Below, piece by piece: positions 1 to 10,922 of a DNA stretch of 64,000 nt. How positions within the stretch are numbered: the first letter of the stretch is position 1; each line of letters opens with the position of its first letter. The notes under the pieces were generated by a model that saw nothing but the letters and a program-made list of their open reading frames with translations, did no database searches and had not been told where the DNA came from. Source of the stretch: Desulfobulbaceae bacterium (GTDB lineage: Bacteria > Desulfobacterota > Desulfobulbia > Desulfobulbales > Desulfobulbaceae); the NCBI GenBank assembly GCA_011391865.1, contig JAABPV010000033.1:35722-99721 (forward strand), in the 5' to 3' direction. The position numbers and the translations under genes are program-made.

Positions 1-1200
1 GAGGGAGCGTCGCGCGCATTTCTCTATTTTGTGACGCAATGGCAGGTCATCGCCCATTATATCGGCAATTTTATTCTCCCAGTCCACCTGAGTGTTGACA
101 AGGATTTTGTTCTTGTCAGCAGCATGTGGGAGAAAAAAACTCTGCTGAGCCTGTTTCTGCTGCTGTTTTTGGCCGCAGCCGCTGTCTTCACGTCGCGAAA
201 ACAGAAGATCAGACCGATATCCTTTGGCATCGTCTGGTTCTTTTTCGCCTTGGCCCCGACATCAAGTTTTATTCCGTTCGGCCAAATCGCCAATGACCAT
301 CGCACCTTCTTTCCGTACATAGGATTGGTCATGGCCTTGGGCTGGTTCATCGCTTTGAAAATCATCAAGGTCAGGGATTCCGCCTCAGCAAATAAAATGG
401 CAATTTCTGCTATTACCGCTGCATGTCTGGCGATTGTTGGGCTGCACGCTTTCGGAACCTATCAAAGAAATATTGTCTGGGGGTCAGAGGAGCTGCTGTG
501 GGGCGACGCTGCGGTCAAGTCGCCAGACAATGCAAGAGTTCAGTTGAACTACGGCCTCGCCCTGATGGAAAAAGGAAAATATGACTTGGCTTTTCTTCAT
601 TACAACAAGGCACTTACAATGTCGCCGCGCTGGTCCTATGTGCATATAAACATGGCGATATTAAAAAATGTCATGGGGCAGTCTGAAGAGGCTGAACAGC
701 ATTTCAAGACCGCACTCGCGAATCATCTCATGAATCCGAACGCATATTATTACTATGCAGTCTTCTTGAAGAAAAAATCAAGGCTGCTGGAAGCACTTGA
801 ACTTGTCAGACGTGGCATGAAGGTCAGTCCGAATTATGCCGGATTTCATGCCCTGCATCAGGAGCTGCTGCATGCTGCCGCAGCAACGGTCAGCGAGCTG
901 CTTGCCTACGAGCGAGAGTTAGACAAAAATCCGAAAAAAGAAGATTATATCAGTCTCAGTTTAAGCTACTACAAAGCCGGAGAGTACAAACGCTGCATCT
1001 CTGTCTGTGAAAAAGTCCTGCTGCTGGAGCCGGATTCTGTTGTCGCCTACAACAACATATGCAGCGCATATAATGCGATGGCTGAGTGGGACAAGGCGCG
1101 GGAGGCATGCGGCAAAGCCTTGGCTATAAATCCTGATTACGAGCTGGCCAGAAATAATCTGCGCGTGGCGGTCGAAGGGAGCGCGGGCGGCGGAAAATAG
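1..1200 (+). CDS. TMTC-like membrane protein with C-terminal TPRs (5' partial)
   Basis: The frame is open to the window edge, so the N-terminus is missing; the GTG at 31 is only an internal candidate. The first ~140 visible residues hold several hydrophobic segments and an NDHRTFFPYIG stretch like the end of the membrane region of TMTC/DUF1736 proteins. At least five tetratricopeptide repeats follow (motifs NYGLALMEKGKYDLAFLHY and AYNNICSAYNAMAEWDKA). The protein resembles the complete protein at 14336-16399, including the shared NxVW.SEELLW/NMVWATSETLW linker before the TPRs. Proteins of this architecture are linked to protein O-mannosylation or envelope glycosylation, but the substrate is unknown here. 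A strong terminator follows the stop. Confidence 0.7.
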   Translation, partial: EGASRAFLYFVTQWQVIAHYIGNFILPVHLSVDKDFVLVSSMWEKKTLLSLFLLLFLAAAAVFTSRKQKIRPISFGIVWFFFALAPTSSFIPFGQIANDHRTFFPYIGLVMALGWFIALKIIKVRDSASANKMAISAITAACLAIVGLHAFGTYQRNIVWGSEELLWGDAAVKSPDNARVQLNYGLALMEKGKYDLAFLHYNKALTMSPRWSYVHINMAILKNVMGQSEEAEQHFKTALANHLMNPNAYYYYAVFLKKKSRLLEALELVRRGMKVSPNYAGFHALHQELLHAAAATVSELLAYERELDKNPKKEDYISLSLSYYKAGEYKRCISVCEKVLLLEPDSVVAYNNICSAYNAMAEWDKAREACGKALAINPDYELARNNLRVAVEGSAGGGK

Positions 1201-1224
1201 CCTGTTTGCGTTTTGCGGCACTTC

Positions 1225-1259
1225 AAGGCGGCTGCCGCTGGCGGGCCGCCTTATTTTTT
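1225..1259 (+). terminator. Rho-independent terminator after the TMTC-like gene
   Basis: Inverted arms AAGGCGGC (1225-1232) and GCCGCCTT (1245-1252) are followed by a run of six T at 1254-1259. It lies 25 bases after the stop codon. Confidence 0.7.
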
Positions 1260-1296
1260 AGCAAATCTTTTTGTTTTCGGCAGGCTGAAGGCCCGG

Positions 1297-1302
1297 TATA
1301 AT
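1297..1302 (+). promoter_or_regulatory. Possible -10 box for the alpha-2-macroglobulin gene
   Basis: A perfect TATAAT lies about 50 bases before the start codon at 1353. The -35 region is only T-rich (around 1271-1279), so the assignment is weak. Confidence 0.35.
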
Positions 1303-1352
1303 TCCTGTGAGCAGTTCCCGCCCAATACCTCTTCTTCCGCATGGAGGATCCC

Positions 1353-4300
1353 ATGAAAGCCGCTGTTTTTTCCACCGTGTTGCTGCTGCTCAGCCTTTTT
1401 TCCTCGCTGGCAGCCGCTGATGAAATGTACCGCCTCCAGCATCTGGAGCAGGAGGCGCAGAAGTTCGCCGCCAAATACGCCCGCTCCGACGGCAGTCCGC
1501 CCAGATCTGACGAGGCGGCCGTTCTTCTGCAAGCCGCTGCAATTCTGACAGCTGCGGACGACTGCTCCGCCGCTGTAGGGGGGCTGCATAAGCAGGCGGC
1601 GTGGCGGGCAGACCGTTTGCCTGCGGGTTTTTGGGTTTCATTGGCCAAGGCGGCAGGCTGCGCAGATGACTGGACAGCGGCCAGCCAGAGCGGCTGGATG
1701 GCCTATCTTGCCGCAGGGGAGTCGCCGGCCGCGCAGAAAGAAGCTCTTGCTCTCACTGGCAAGGCGCTGGAGAAGCGCACCACCAACTACTACAACTGGA
1801 CTCCGGCAGCCATCAGCGTTTATGAACTGCTGGCCAAGCTGGGAGACAAAGACGATGCGGAACGTCTGCTGAGTGCCGAGAAAAAAAAGAAGGAAGAGGC
1901 TCTGAGCGCGGAGACGCAGCGGCAGGCGCAGGAGCTGGCTCAACGGCGTGCGGCGGAAAAGGCGGCTCACGAGGCGAAGCTGGCTGAACTGCGGCAAAAG
2001 CAGCTTGAAGAGAAAATGCTGAGAATTCAAGGTTCCGAGGCGGCAACTGACAGCAGCCAGCCTAAGCTCTGCCTCAGCTTTAATGAAAATTTGCCCAGCC
2101 CGGATTCATTTCACTACGGCGACTACATTCAAGTCGCTCCTGCCATTTCGTTGGATTTCGCTGTTGAGGAGCGCAAGCTCTGCATCGGCGGCGCGTCCTA
2201 CGAAACGTCCTACACCGTGATTGTCCGCAGCGGCATGAAAGTGAAGGAGCGGACACTGCCTGAAACGGCGCATTTGACCATTAAGACAGAACACCGCGAT
2301 CCGGCCCTCTGGTTCAATCAAAGCGACTATGTCTTGGCTGATCGCAGCAACCGGGGTATCGGCCTGAACAGCATCAACGTGAACAAGGTGCGCCTCCAGC
2401 TCTTCCGCATTCATGAACGCAACATTCTTGGCACATTTGTTCAAGAAAAATTCCGTAAAAAACTGAACGGCGACGATCTCAATATCATCGAAGAAAGCGT
2501 AGGCGAGCGTGTCTGGCAGGGCAGCACGGAAATCACGCCGGAGCCGGACAAGGTCATGACCACCAGCGCGATTGTCTTGCCGCAGGATGTCTTGGCCATC
2601 GCTCCTGGCCTCTACGTGCTGGTTGCCGGGCAGATCAAGCCGAAAAAAAATGCCGGTTCTGAAGAAGAGGGGGAGGACGGAGAAGAGGACGAAGATTATG
2701 AAAACGAATGGGAGGGCCAAGCCAGTCAATGGGTGGTGGTTTCCGACATTGGCCTCAGCACCTATCAGGGCAGCGACGGCCTGACTGTAGCCGCCCGCAG
2801 CTTGGACAGTGCCCTGCCCATCGCCGGGCTGCAAATCGGCCTCTACGCCCGCAACAACAGTCCCTTGGCCACGCTGACCACCGACGAACAAGGCTTGGTG
2901 CGCTTCGCCTCCGGCTTGCTGGAAGGCAAGGGCGGGCAGGCGGCGTTCCATCTCATGTCAGCGGACAGCAAGCACGGCTTCACTTTCCTCCAGCTGGAGC
3001 AGGCTCCATTTGATCTCAGCGACCGGGGCGTGAGCGGTAGAACCGCGCCCGGCCCGCTTGATGCCTATGTTTATACGGAGCGCGGCATCTATCGTCCCGG
3101 TGAGACCATTCATCTGGCCGCGATTGTTCGTGATCGTATCGCCCGCTCTACAGCCAGCCCGCCTCTAACGCTGCAAGTCAGTGGCCCGGACGGGAAGGTG
3201 CTGATCGAACGGCTGCTCAAACCGGACAGCGCAGGCGGCTATTCGGATACCATTCATCTGGCCAACGCAGCCCGTTCCGGCAACTGGACGGCGGCATTGT
3301 ATGCCGATGTTGAGGACAAGCCGGTTGGTCAGACGGTCTTTCAGGTAAAATCCTTCAAGCCACCACGCTTAGAGGTACGTTTAGAGCCAAAGGGTGCGCT
3401 CGACGAGCAGAACAATGCCGAGCTGGCTGTGCAGGCTGATTATTTCTACGGCTCTCCCGGCTCAGAGCTGACGGTCAAAGGCAAGATGAAGCTGGAATAC
3501 GAGCCGCATCCTTTTACTGATTACGCCGCCTATTATTTTGGCAAAGACAAGGTTGATCCGGGCCTTGCCGAGATTGAGCTGGAGGAAATCAGCACCGACG
3601 AAAAGGGCCACGGCCTGCTGCCGCTGATCCTTGAAGGCCAGCAGAACGCCACGCTTCAGCCGCTCAAAGCGGTGGTCAGCGTGGATGTGCTCGACATTGA
3701 CGGCAGGGCGGTCAGTGTCACGTCCAGCCTGCCGGTGCGGCATCTGAAGGAATACTTTGGCCTGAAACCCGGTTTTGCCGATCTGCGCATTCCTGAGTCC
3801 AGCGATGCCAAGTTTGAGATCATCGCCTTGGACAGCAAAGGTCAGCCGCAGGAAAAAGGCCAAGCCGAATGGCGGTTGGTGCGCGAGGAGATTGATTATC
3901 AGTGGTTCCGCAAGGACGGCGACTGGGCCTATGAACGGATTGTCCGCGACAAGGAGGAGCAGCGCGGCGAGCTGGCTTGGGAGAAGGCCGGGCCGCAGCC
4001 GCTGGCCATGCCGACTGGCTGGGGCCAGTACCGCCTTGAATTGCTGAACAAAGACAAAGTGCTGCTCACCACGCTGCGCTTCACCGCAGGCGAGCAGCTT
4101 GTCGGCGAAAGCGAGACCCCGGATTCGGTCAAGGTGGTGCTCGACCGCTCCGGCTACAAGGTCGGCGAGACCGCCAAGCTGACCGTCACTGCGCCGTACC
4201 AAGGTCAAGCCAGCTTGGTGCTGGCCAACACCGCTGTGAACGGGGTGCGCAATTTTGCCCTCAGCGGCAAAGAGCAGACCATTGACATCCCGGTTGAGGA

Positions 4301-6902
4301 CGGCTGGGGCGCGGGCGTGTACGCCTTGATCACAGTCTATCGTCCCGGCAAGGAAGCAAAAAAAGGCGCAGACCGCGCGGTCGGTTTAGTCTGGCTGCCA
4401 GTTGATCCGGCGGACAAACGGCTGGAAGTGGCGGTCAACGCTCCCGAGCAGACCCGGCCCCGGCAGGTGCTGCAAGTGCCGGTTGCGGTCAAAGGCGCGG
4501 AGGCAGGCAGCGAAATCCGCCTGACCTTGGCCGCAGTGGATGAAGGCGTGCTCCAGCTGACCAGCTTCGTCTCGCCTGACCCCATCGCTTGGTTCTTCGC
4601 CAAGCCGCAGCTTGGCCTCGACCTCCGCGATATGTACGGCCAGCTCATCATTCCGCCGGAGAGCAAGCCGCTCGTCCTGCGCAGCGGCGCGGGCGAGGAC
4701 GGCCTGCGCGGCGCGCCGCAGTCAAATGTGAAGGTGGTTTCGCTCTTCTCCGGAGTGGTGCAGGCGGGCGCGGACGGCACGGTTTCGGTGCCGCTGGACA
4801 TCCCCGATTTCAACGGCAGACTGCGGCTGATGGCTGTGGCGTGGTCAAAGGAAAAAACCGGCGCGGCCAGCAAAGCGATGCGGATCAACGACCCGGTGGT
4901 GATTTCGCCCTCGCTGCCGCGCTATCTGGCGGACGGCGACAAATCCAGCATTCAGCTGCTGATTGAGAACATTGACGGTCCGGCAGGCCAGTATCAAGTT
5001 GCTTGGCAAGCTGAGGGCGCGGTGCTGTTCATCCTCTCGGAGAGTAGCGATCCCCAAACTATGTCAGCTGAAAGCCTTTTGGGAAAAAGTAGCGTAACCA
5101 TCGCCGAGCTTCAGCCCAAAAAGCGGCAGAGCCTCAGCTTCCCGGTGACAGCCTCCGGCATTGGCAGCGGGAAGCTGCATCTGAGCGTGACTGGGCCGGA
5201 AGGCTACAGCTACAAGGGTGAATTCGACCTCAACGTGCGGGGCAAATATCTGCCCACGCTGACCCGCACCTACAGCAAGCTCGATCCCGGCGCGGCTCTC
5301 ACCCTGAGCAAGGACAGCCTCAGCGGCCTCTACCCGGCAACCGCCAAGGTGGCTCTCAGCGTGTCCTCAATGCCCAACGTGGATGTGGCCGGGCTGCTCG
5401 GCGAGCTGGACCGCTACCCGCACGGCTGCTTGGAGCAGCTCACCAGCCGGGCTTTGCCGCTGCTCTATGCCAACGAGCTGGCCGCCCGCTTTGCCTATCC
5501 GGCGGACAACAAGTTGGCAGGCCGGGTGCAGGGCGCGATTGAGCTGATTCTGCAAAAACAGCTTGGCGAAGGCAGCTTCGGCCTTTGGTCGGATGAAAGC
5601 AGCGAGGAACCTTGGCTTTCGGCCTATGCGATGGATTTTCTGGGCCGGGCCAAGGCGAAAGGCTTTGACGTGCCAGATTATTTCTACAAAAAAGGGCTGG
5701 ACTGGCTGACCAGCGAGGTGAAGAGCGGCGGCGAAGGCAAGCATCTCGAAGCCATAGCCTACGCCCACTGGGTGCTGGCGAAAGCTGGCCAAGCCCGGCA
5801 CGAGGATGCCCGTTATCTGTTCGACACCAAATTCGACAGCATCAGCTCGCCGCTAGCCCAGGCCCAGCTGGCCGGAACGTTGGCCCTGCTCGGCGATCAG
5901 GAGCGGGCAATGAACGGGCTTAAAGCGGCCTTACGGGCAGCGGACACCGAGGCAGCCTCGTGGTGGAGCTACGGCTCGCGGCTGCGCGATCTGGCCGCAG
6001 TGATCAGCATCATCGGCGAGACCGGCCTGAAGGAGCTTGATCCGGCTCCGGCGTGGCAGGAGCTGACCAGCCGGATGAGCAAGAGGCGGTACTTGTCCAC
6101 CCAGGAGCAGGCCGCGCTGATCATGGCCGCCCTGACCTTGGACAAGGGGCAGCCGCTTGATCTGGAAGTGACTGGAATCGATCTGCCCAAACCGCAGCCG
6201 GAGGAGAAAAGCAGTTCCTCGCTGCTGGGCCGCTTCTTTTCGGCCTTCAGTATGGATAGCGACAAGCCGAAAGAAGAGGAAAAGAAGGCACCGGAGAAAA
6301 AATCCTTCTTCTCCCTCAGCCGCAGCGGTGAATCTCTGCTGACAAACCCGGTCACGCTGCGCAACAAAGGGCAGGCCGCCGTCTGGTTGGTGACGACCGT
6401 GCAGGGCGCGCCGGTCAGCGAGCCTGCGCCGGTGCAAAACGGCTTCGCTGTCCGGCGGACGTGGTTCAACACTTCTGGCGAGCCGCTGACTCTGGACAAA
6501 GTGCCGCAGAGTGCGCTGGCTGTGGTGAAGGTCGAAGGCGAGGCGGATGCCGGACTGGATGCGCAGTCGCTGCTGATTGACCTGCTGCCTGCGGGCTTTG
6601 AAATTGAAAAAGCCGTAGTTAGCGGCACGGACAGTGCAGCAGGCTTTAGCTGGCTGCCGGAACTCAGCACTGCCGAATATACCGACGCGCGAGACGACCG
6701 CTTCATCGCGGCCTTCAGCACGCAGTCGCTGCCGAAAATGGAGGGCAACAGCGGCCTGCGGCCCTTCCGCTTCGCTTATTTAGTGCAGGCGGTCACGCCG
6801 GGCAGCTACGCCCTGCCGCCCGCCGAGGTGGAGGCCATGTACCGGCCTGAATACCGGGCGCGGAACACGGCAGGCGCGGTGACAGTGGTGCGGGAGCAGT
6901 AA
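1353..6902 (+). CDS. Bacterial alpha-2-macroglobulin family protein (YfhM-like)
   Basis: This is a periplasmic broad-range protease trap of about 1849 residues. The start at 1353 is preferred over the in-frame ATG at 1341 because GGAGG (1343-1347) sits five bases before it and a signal peptide (MKAAVFSTVLLLLSLFSSLA) follows directly. There is no lipobox Cys, unlike E. coli YfhM, so it may be soluble in the periplasm. A Gln/Lys/Ala-rich coiled segment lies near residues 170-220. The MG2-like motif YTERGIYRPGETIHL is near residue 570, and the thioester motif GCLEQ near residue 1357, so covalent trapping should be possible. A low-complexity Lys/Glu/Ser insertion lies near residues 1610-1660. The usual pbpC partner is absent; rsmG follows after a terminator. 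Confidence 0.9.
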   Translation: MKAAVFSTVLLLLSLFSSLAAADEMYRLQHLEQEAQKFAAKYARSDGSPPRSDEAAVLLQAAAILTAADDCSAAVGGLHKQAAWRADRLPAGFWVSLAKAAGCADDWTAASQSGWMAYLAAGESPAAQKEALALTGKALEKRTTNYYNWTPAAISVYELLAKLGDKDDAERLLSAEKKKKEEALSAETQRQAQELAQRRAAEKAAHEAKLAELRQKQLEEKMLRIQGSEAATDSSQPKLCLSFNENLPSPDSFHYGDYIQVAPAISLDFAVEERKLCIGGASYETSYTVIVRSGMKVKERTLPETAHLTIKTEHRDPALWFNQSDYVLADRSNRGIGLNSINVNKVRLQLFRIHERNILGTFVQEKFRKKLNGDDLNIIEESVGERVWQGSTEITPEPDKVMTTSAIVLPQDVLAIAPGLYVLVAGQIKPKKNAGSEEEGEDGEEDEDYENEWEGQASQWVVVSDIGLSTYQGSDGLTVAARSLDSALPIAGLQIGLYARNNSPLATLTTDEQGLVRFASGLLEGKGGQAAFHLMSADSKHGFTFLQLEQAPFDLSDRGVSGRTAPGPLDAYVYTERGIYRPGETIHLAAIVRDRIARSTASPPLTLQVSGPDGKVLIERLLKPDSAGGYSDTIHLANAARSGNWTAALYADVEDKPVGQTVFQVKSFKPPRLEVRLEPKGALDEQNNAELAVQADYFYGSPGSELTVKGKMKLEYEPHPFTDYAAYYFGKDKVDPGLAEIELEEISTDEKGHGLLPLILEGQQNATLQPLKAVVSVDVLDIDGRAVSVTSSLPVRHLKEYFGLKPGFADLRIPESSDAKFEIIALDSKGQPQEKGQAEWRLVREEIDYQWFRKDGDWAYERIVRDKEEQRGELAWEKAGPQPLAMPTGWGQYRLELLNKDKVLLTTLRFTAGEQLVGESETPDSVKVVLDRSGYKVGETAKLTVTAPYQGQASLVLANTAVNGVRNFALSGKEQTIDIPVEDGWGAGVYALITVYRPGKEAKKGADRAVGLVWLPVDPADKRLEVAVNAPEQTRPRQVLQVPVAVKGAEAGSEIRLTLAAVDEGVLQLTSFVSPDPIAWFFAKPQLGLDLRDMYGQLIIPPESKPLVLRSGAGEDGLRGAPQSNVKVVSLFSGVVQAGADGTVSVPLDIPDFNGRLRLMAVAWSKEKTGAASKAMRINDPVVISPSLPRYLADGDKSSIQLLIENIDGPAGQYQVAWQAEGAVLFILSESSDPQTMSAESLLGKSSVTIAELQPKKRQSLSFPVTASGIGSGKLHLSVTGPEGYSYKGEFDLNVRGKYLPTLTRTYSKLDPGAALTLSKDSLSGLYPATAKVALSVSSMPNVDVAGLLGELDRYPHGCLEQLTSRALPLLYANELAARFAYPADNKLAGRVQGAIELILQKQLGEGSFGLWSDESSEEPWLSAYAMDFLGRAKAKGFDVPDYFYKKGLDWLTSEVKSGGEGKHLEAIAYAHWVLAKAGQARHEDARYLFDTKFDSISSPLAQAQLAGTLALLGDQERAMNGLKAALRAADTEAASWWSYGSRLRDLAAVISIIGETGLKELDPAPAWQELTSRMSKRRYLSTQEQAALIMAALTLDKGQPLDLEVTGIDLPKPQPEEKSSSSLLGRFFSAFSMDSDKPKEEEKKAPEKKSFFSLSRSGESLLTNPVTLRNKGQAAVWLVTTVQGAPVSEPAPVQNGFAVRRTWFNTSGEPLTLDKVPQSALAVVKVEGEADAGLDAQSLLIDLLPAGFEIEKAVVSGTDSAAGFSWLPELSTAEYTDARDDRFIAAFSTQSLPKMEGNSGLRPFRFAYLVQAVTPGSYALPPAEVEAMYRPEYRARNTAGAVTVVREQ

Positions 6903-6917
6903 AAAGGCAAGCGGGAA

Positions 6918-6957
6918 CAGCTTCATGAGGACGGCACTGTCCTCATGAGGCTGTTTT
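6918..6957 (+). terminator. Strong rho-independent terminator
   Basis: A 15-bp stem begins CAGCTTCATGAGGAC (6918-6932), with one G-U pair, a six-base loop and the return arm ending at 6953. Four T follow. It separates the alpha-2-macroglobulin gene from rsmG. Confidence 0.8.
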
Positions 6958-7000
6958 ATATTTCCTCCAAAACATGTTTTGACAGCATTGACTCTGCGCC

Positions 7001-7648
7001 ATGTGCGACCGCAAACAATTTCTTCTCGGTCTTGAGCGGCTTGGCCTCAGCATTCCTCATGCCGCTGTTGCCAGTCTGCTGCTGTATTGTCAGGAGCTGC
7101 AAAAATGGAACCGGAAGATCAATCTGATCGCCCGCGAAACCACAGCGGCTGAGGTTGTGGAAAAGCATTTTCTTGATTCCTTGGCCTTGCTGCCGCTGTT
7201 GAACAAATACGGCGGCGGGCCGGAGGGCGCGCACCTGCTTGATGTTGGCAGCGGCGCAGGCTTTCCCGGCTTGGTTTTGGCGGCGGCCATGCCTGAGCTG
7301 CGCGTGACCCTGCTGGAGCCGCGCCAGAAGCGCACCGTTTTTCTTCGCCATATTGCCCGCACGCTGGGATTGAGCAACGTGCAGGTGCGCGAGGAGCGGC
7401 TAGAGCCGGGCAGACCGCTGCCGGAGCCGTTCGATTGCATCACCAGCCGGGCCGTGGCCGCTCCGGAGGTTTTCCTGCCCCTGATCGAGCAGGCTGCCGG
7501 GCCGGAAACCGTAGTCATTCTCATGCTGGCGACGGAGGAGCGGCAAAGCTGGGACGCAAGCCGCTGGCAGACTGTCGAGCAGCTCAAATTTGTTTTGCCC
7601 TTCTCCGGCGATCCGCGCCTGCTGGCTGCCGTGCGGAAACAGCCTTGA
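7001..7648 (+). CDS. rsmG: 16S rRNA (guanine-527-N7)-methyltransferase RsmG (GidB)
   Basis: RsmG methylates G527 in the 530 loop of 16S rRNA using S-adenosylmethionine. The 215 residues match the family length. The SAM-binding motif DVGSGAGFPG is near residue 83, and the family signature KWNRKINLIA...HFLDSLALL lies before it. ITSRAVA near residue 146 is also typical. No clear ribosome binding site precedes the ATG. It is the first gene of a same-strand run of housekeeping genes, with leuB 86 bases downstream. Confidence 0.92.
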   Translation: MCDRKQFLLGLERLGLSIPHAAVASLLLYCQELQKWNRKINLIARETTAAEVVEKHFLDSLALLPLLNKYGGGPEGAHLLDVGSGAGFPGLVLAAAMPELRVTLLEPRQKRTVFLRHIARTLGLSNVQVREERLEPGRPLPEPFDCITSRAVAAPEVFLPLIEQAAGPETVVILMLATEERQSWDASRWQTVEQLKFVLPFSGDPRLLAAVRKQP

Positions 7649-7716
7649 CAGCCTTGGCAAACCGCTCTTTTTCTGGTAATCTTCCGGGCAAATTTTTTCC
7701 AGCGAATTCTGACTGA

Positions 7717-8811
<1,095 letters not shown>

Positions 8812-8814
8812 GCA

Positions 8815-9735
8815 ATGATCAGACGAGAAAACATCCTCCTGCTCGCCACGAAGGACACCATTCCGCTGGCCGACAAAGTGGCATCAGAACTCCAAATCGA
8901 ATGGACTCCGATGGTGCGCAAGCAGTTTTCCGACGGCGAAATTTACCACTCTTTTCCCCGCGATGTCTCCGGGGTGGACATGGTCATCATCTCGGCCACG
9001 CACACGGACAGCGCGCTTCAGGAGCTGCTTGACCTGATTGCAGGCGGGCTGTATTGGAACGTCCGCAGCGTCAACGTGGTGATTCCCTATCTCGGCTACT
9101 CGACGATGGAACGGGCCAAGCCGGAGTCCGGCGAAATCCCCAAAGGCGTGACCCGCACCCGGCAGATATTCCGCAGCCGCCCTAAATATGTGGCCTTTAT
9201 TGACCTGCACTCCGAGGCGGTGCTGCACGCTCATTCCGGCGAGATCAAAACTCGGCACATCTGGACTGAGGAGCTGGCGGCGAAGAAAATCCGGGACATG
9301 GACTTGGGCGATTATGTCCTTGTTTCACCCGATTACGGCTTCAGCAAGCGGGTGGCGCGGGTGGCGGGCATCCTCAGCTGCCCGCACACGGCGGCGAACA
9401 AAGACCGCTACGATGTGGACAAAACCATCATCGGCCAGCTCTCCAGCGCGGTCAAAGGCAAGACCGCGATCATCTGCGACGACATGATCCGCACCGGCGG
9501 CTCCATGCTCCAGACCGCCGACCGATGCTACGAAGCGGGCGCGACCGATGTGCTCTGCATGGCCACCCATCTGGTGCTATCCGGCAACGCCCGCGCCAAG
9601 TTCCAAGAGCGGGGCATCCGCCGGATTATCGGCGCGGACACCTATCCCGGCACAAAAACAGATGATATACTGGAAGTGTATTCGGTGGCTCCGGTCATCG
9701 CCAAAGAGTTGATTCATTATCTGCGGATCGTCTGA
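8815..9735 (+). CDS. prs: Ribose-phosphate pyrophosphokinase (divergent PRPP synthetase)
   Basis: The predicted reaction makes PRPP from ribose 5-phosphate and ATP for nucleotide, histidine and tryptophan synthesis. In 306 residues it has the N-terminal FSDGEIYHSFP motif, the Tyr-rich VVIPYLGYSTMERAK loop, FIDLHSEAVLH in place of the usual FDLHxxQIQGFF-type segment, and the phosphoribosyl loop ICDDMIRTGGSM. The loop and flexible-loop sequences differ from classical bacterial Prs, so it belongs to a divergent subgroup. It is packed between leuB (3-base gap) and asd (51 bases). Confidence 0.85.
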   Translation: MIRRENILLLATKDTIPLADKVASELQIEWTPMVRKQFSDGEIYHSFPRDVSGVDMVIISATHTDSALQELLDLIAGGLYWNVRSVNVVIPYLGYSTMERAKPESGEIPKGVTRTRQIFRSRPKYVAFIDLHSEAVLHAHSGEIKTRHIWTEELAAKKIRDMDLGDYVLVSPDYGFSKRVARVAGILSCPHTAANKDRYDVDKTIIGQLSSAVKGKTAIICDDMIRTGGSMLQTADRCYEAGATDVLCMATHLVLSGNARAKFQERGIRRIIGADTYPGTKTDDILEVYSVAPVIAKELIHYLRIV

Positions 9736-9786
9736 CCCAGCCCGTCAGGGGAAAAAACTCTGCACAAATTTATTCAGGAACAGATC

Positions 9787-10905
9787 ATGAAAAAAACAGG
9801 CATCATCGGTTGGCGGGGCATGGTCGGCTCTGTGCTTATGGAGCGGATGCGCGAGGAAAACGATTTCCAGAATTTCGAGCCGCTCTTTTTCTCCACCTCG
9901 CAGGCGGGACAGGCTGGGCCGGAGATCAGCGGCACGACATATGAGCTGCTGGATGCCTTCAACATTGATCTGCTGAAGGGGCTTGACATCATTCTTTCCT
10001 GCCAAGGCGGCGATTACACCAAAGAAGTGTATCCAAAGCTGCGCGAGGCGGGCTGGCAGGGCTACTGGATTGACGCGGCCTCTGCCCTGCGCTTGGAGAA
10101 GGACGCGATCATCGTGCTTGACCCGGTGAACCGGGCGGTGATTGACAAAGGCTTGGCGAACGGGATCAAAAATTACATCGGCGGCAACTGCACGGTTTCG
10201 CTGATGCTGATGGCTCTTGGCGGTCTTTTTGAAAAAGGTTGGGTGGAATGGATCAGTTCGCAGACCTATCAAGCCGCTTCCGGAGCCGGAGCCAAGAACA
10301 TGCTGGAATTAGTCAACCAGATGCGGCTGATCGGCGAAAACTGCCAGAATCTGCTCGATGACAAGGCCAACATCCTCGCCATAGATCGCAATGTGACCGA
10401 GACCATCCGCAGTCCGCGCTTCCTCACCCAGCATTTCGGCGCACCGTTAGCTGCTAGCCTGATTCCGTGGATTGACCGGGCGATGGACAACGGCCAGACT
10501 CGCGAGGAGTGGAAGGGCATCACCGAGACCAACAAAATTCTGGGCCGGGACGAGAGTTGCCAGATTCCGGTGGACGGCTGCTGCGTGCGGGTCGGGGCGA
10601 TGCGCTGCCACAGCCAAGCGGTGACGGTGAAGCTGAATCAGGACATCCCGCTGGCCGAGATTGAGGCGGCGATTGCCAGCCACAACGCTTGGGTGCGCTT
10701 GGTGCCAAACACCAAGGAGGACACCCTGCGCGAGCTGAGTCCGGCCAGCGTTTCCGGCACACTGACCGTACCGATTGGGCGGATGCGGAAAATGAACCTT
10801 GGCCCGCAGTATCTCAGCGCATTCACGGTCGGCGACCAGCTCCTCTGGGGCGCGGCGGAGCCGGTGCGGCGGATGCTGAACATCCTCTTAGAACACCTTG
10901 AATAA
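9787..10905 (+). CDS. asd: Aspartate-semialdehyde dehydrogenase
   Basis: Asd reduces aspartyl phosphate to aspartate semialdehyde with NADPH, feeding lysine/diaminopimelate, threonine and methionine synthesis. It has 372 residues with the nucleotide-binding start [17 protein letters not shown], the catalytic Cys in [14 protein letters not shown] (near residue 135), and the His-containing [11 protein letters not shown]. The long form with [16 protein letters not shown] is the proteobacterial type. AGGAA at 9776-9780 is the likely ribosome binding site. plsY follows after 17 bases. Confidence 0.95.
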   Translation: MKKTGIIGWRGMVGSVLMERMREENDFQNFEPLFFSTSQAGQAGPEISGTTYELLDAFNIDLLKGLDIILSCQGGDYTKEVYPKLREAGWQGYWIDAASALRLEKDAIIVLDPVNRAVIDKGLANGIKNYIGGNCTVSLMLMALGGLFEKGWVEWISSQTYQAASGAGAKNMLELVNQMRLIGENCQNLLDDKANILAIDRNVTETIRSPRFLTQHFGAPLAASLIPWIDRAMDNGQTREEWKGITETNKILGRDESCQIPVDGCCVRVGAMRCHSQAVTVKLNQDIPLAEIEAAIASHNAWVRLVPNTKEDTLRELSPASVSGTLTVPIGRMRKMNLGPQYLSAFTVGDQLLWGAAEPVRRMLNILLEHLE

Positions 10906-10922
10906 CAGAAATCCAGCCGGTC

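Noticed and set aside
1341..1352. Upstream ATG of the alpha-2-macroglobulin gene
   Set aside because: It overlaps the GGAGG ribosome binding site and would put charged residues before the signal peptide.
2106..2951. Long antisense frame inside the alpha-2-macroglobulin gene
   Set aside because: It is a composition-driven shadow of a well supported gene with no signals of its own.
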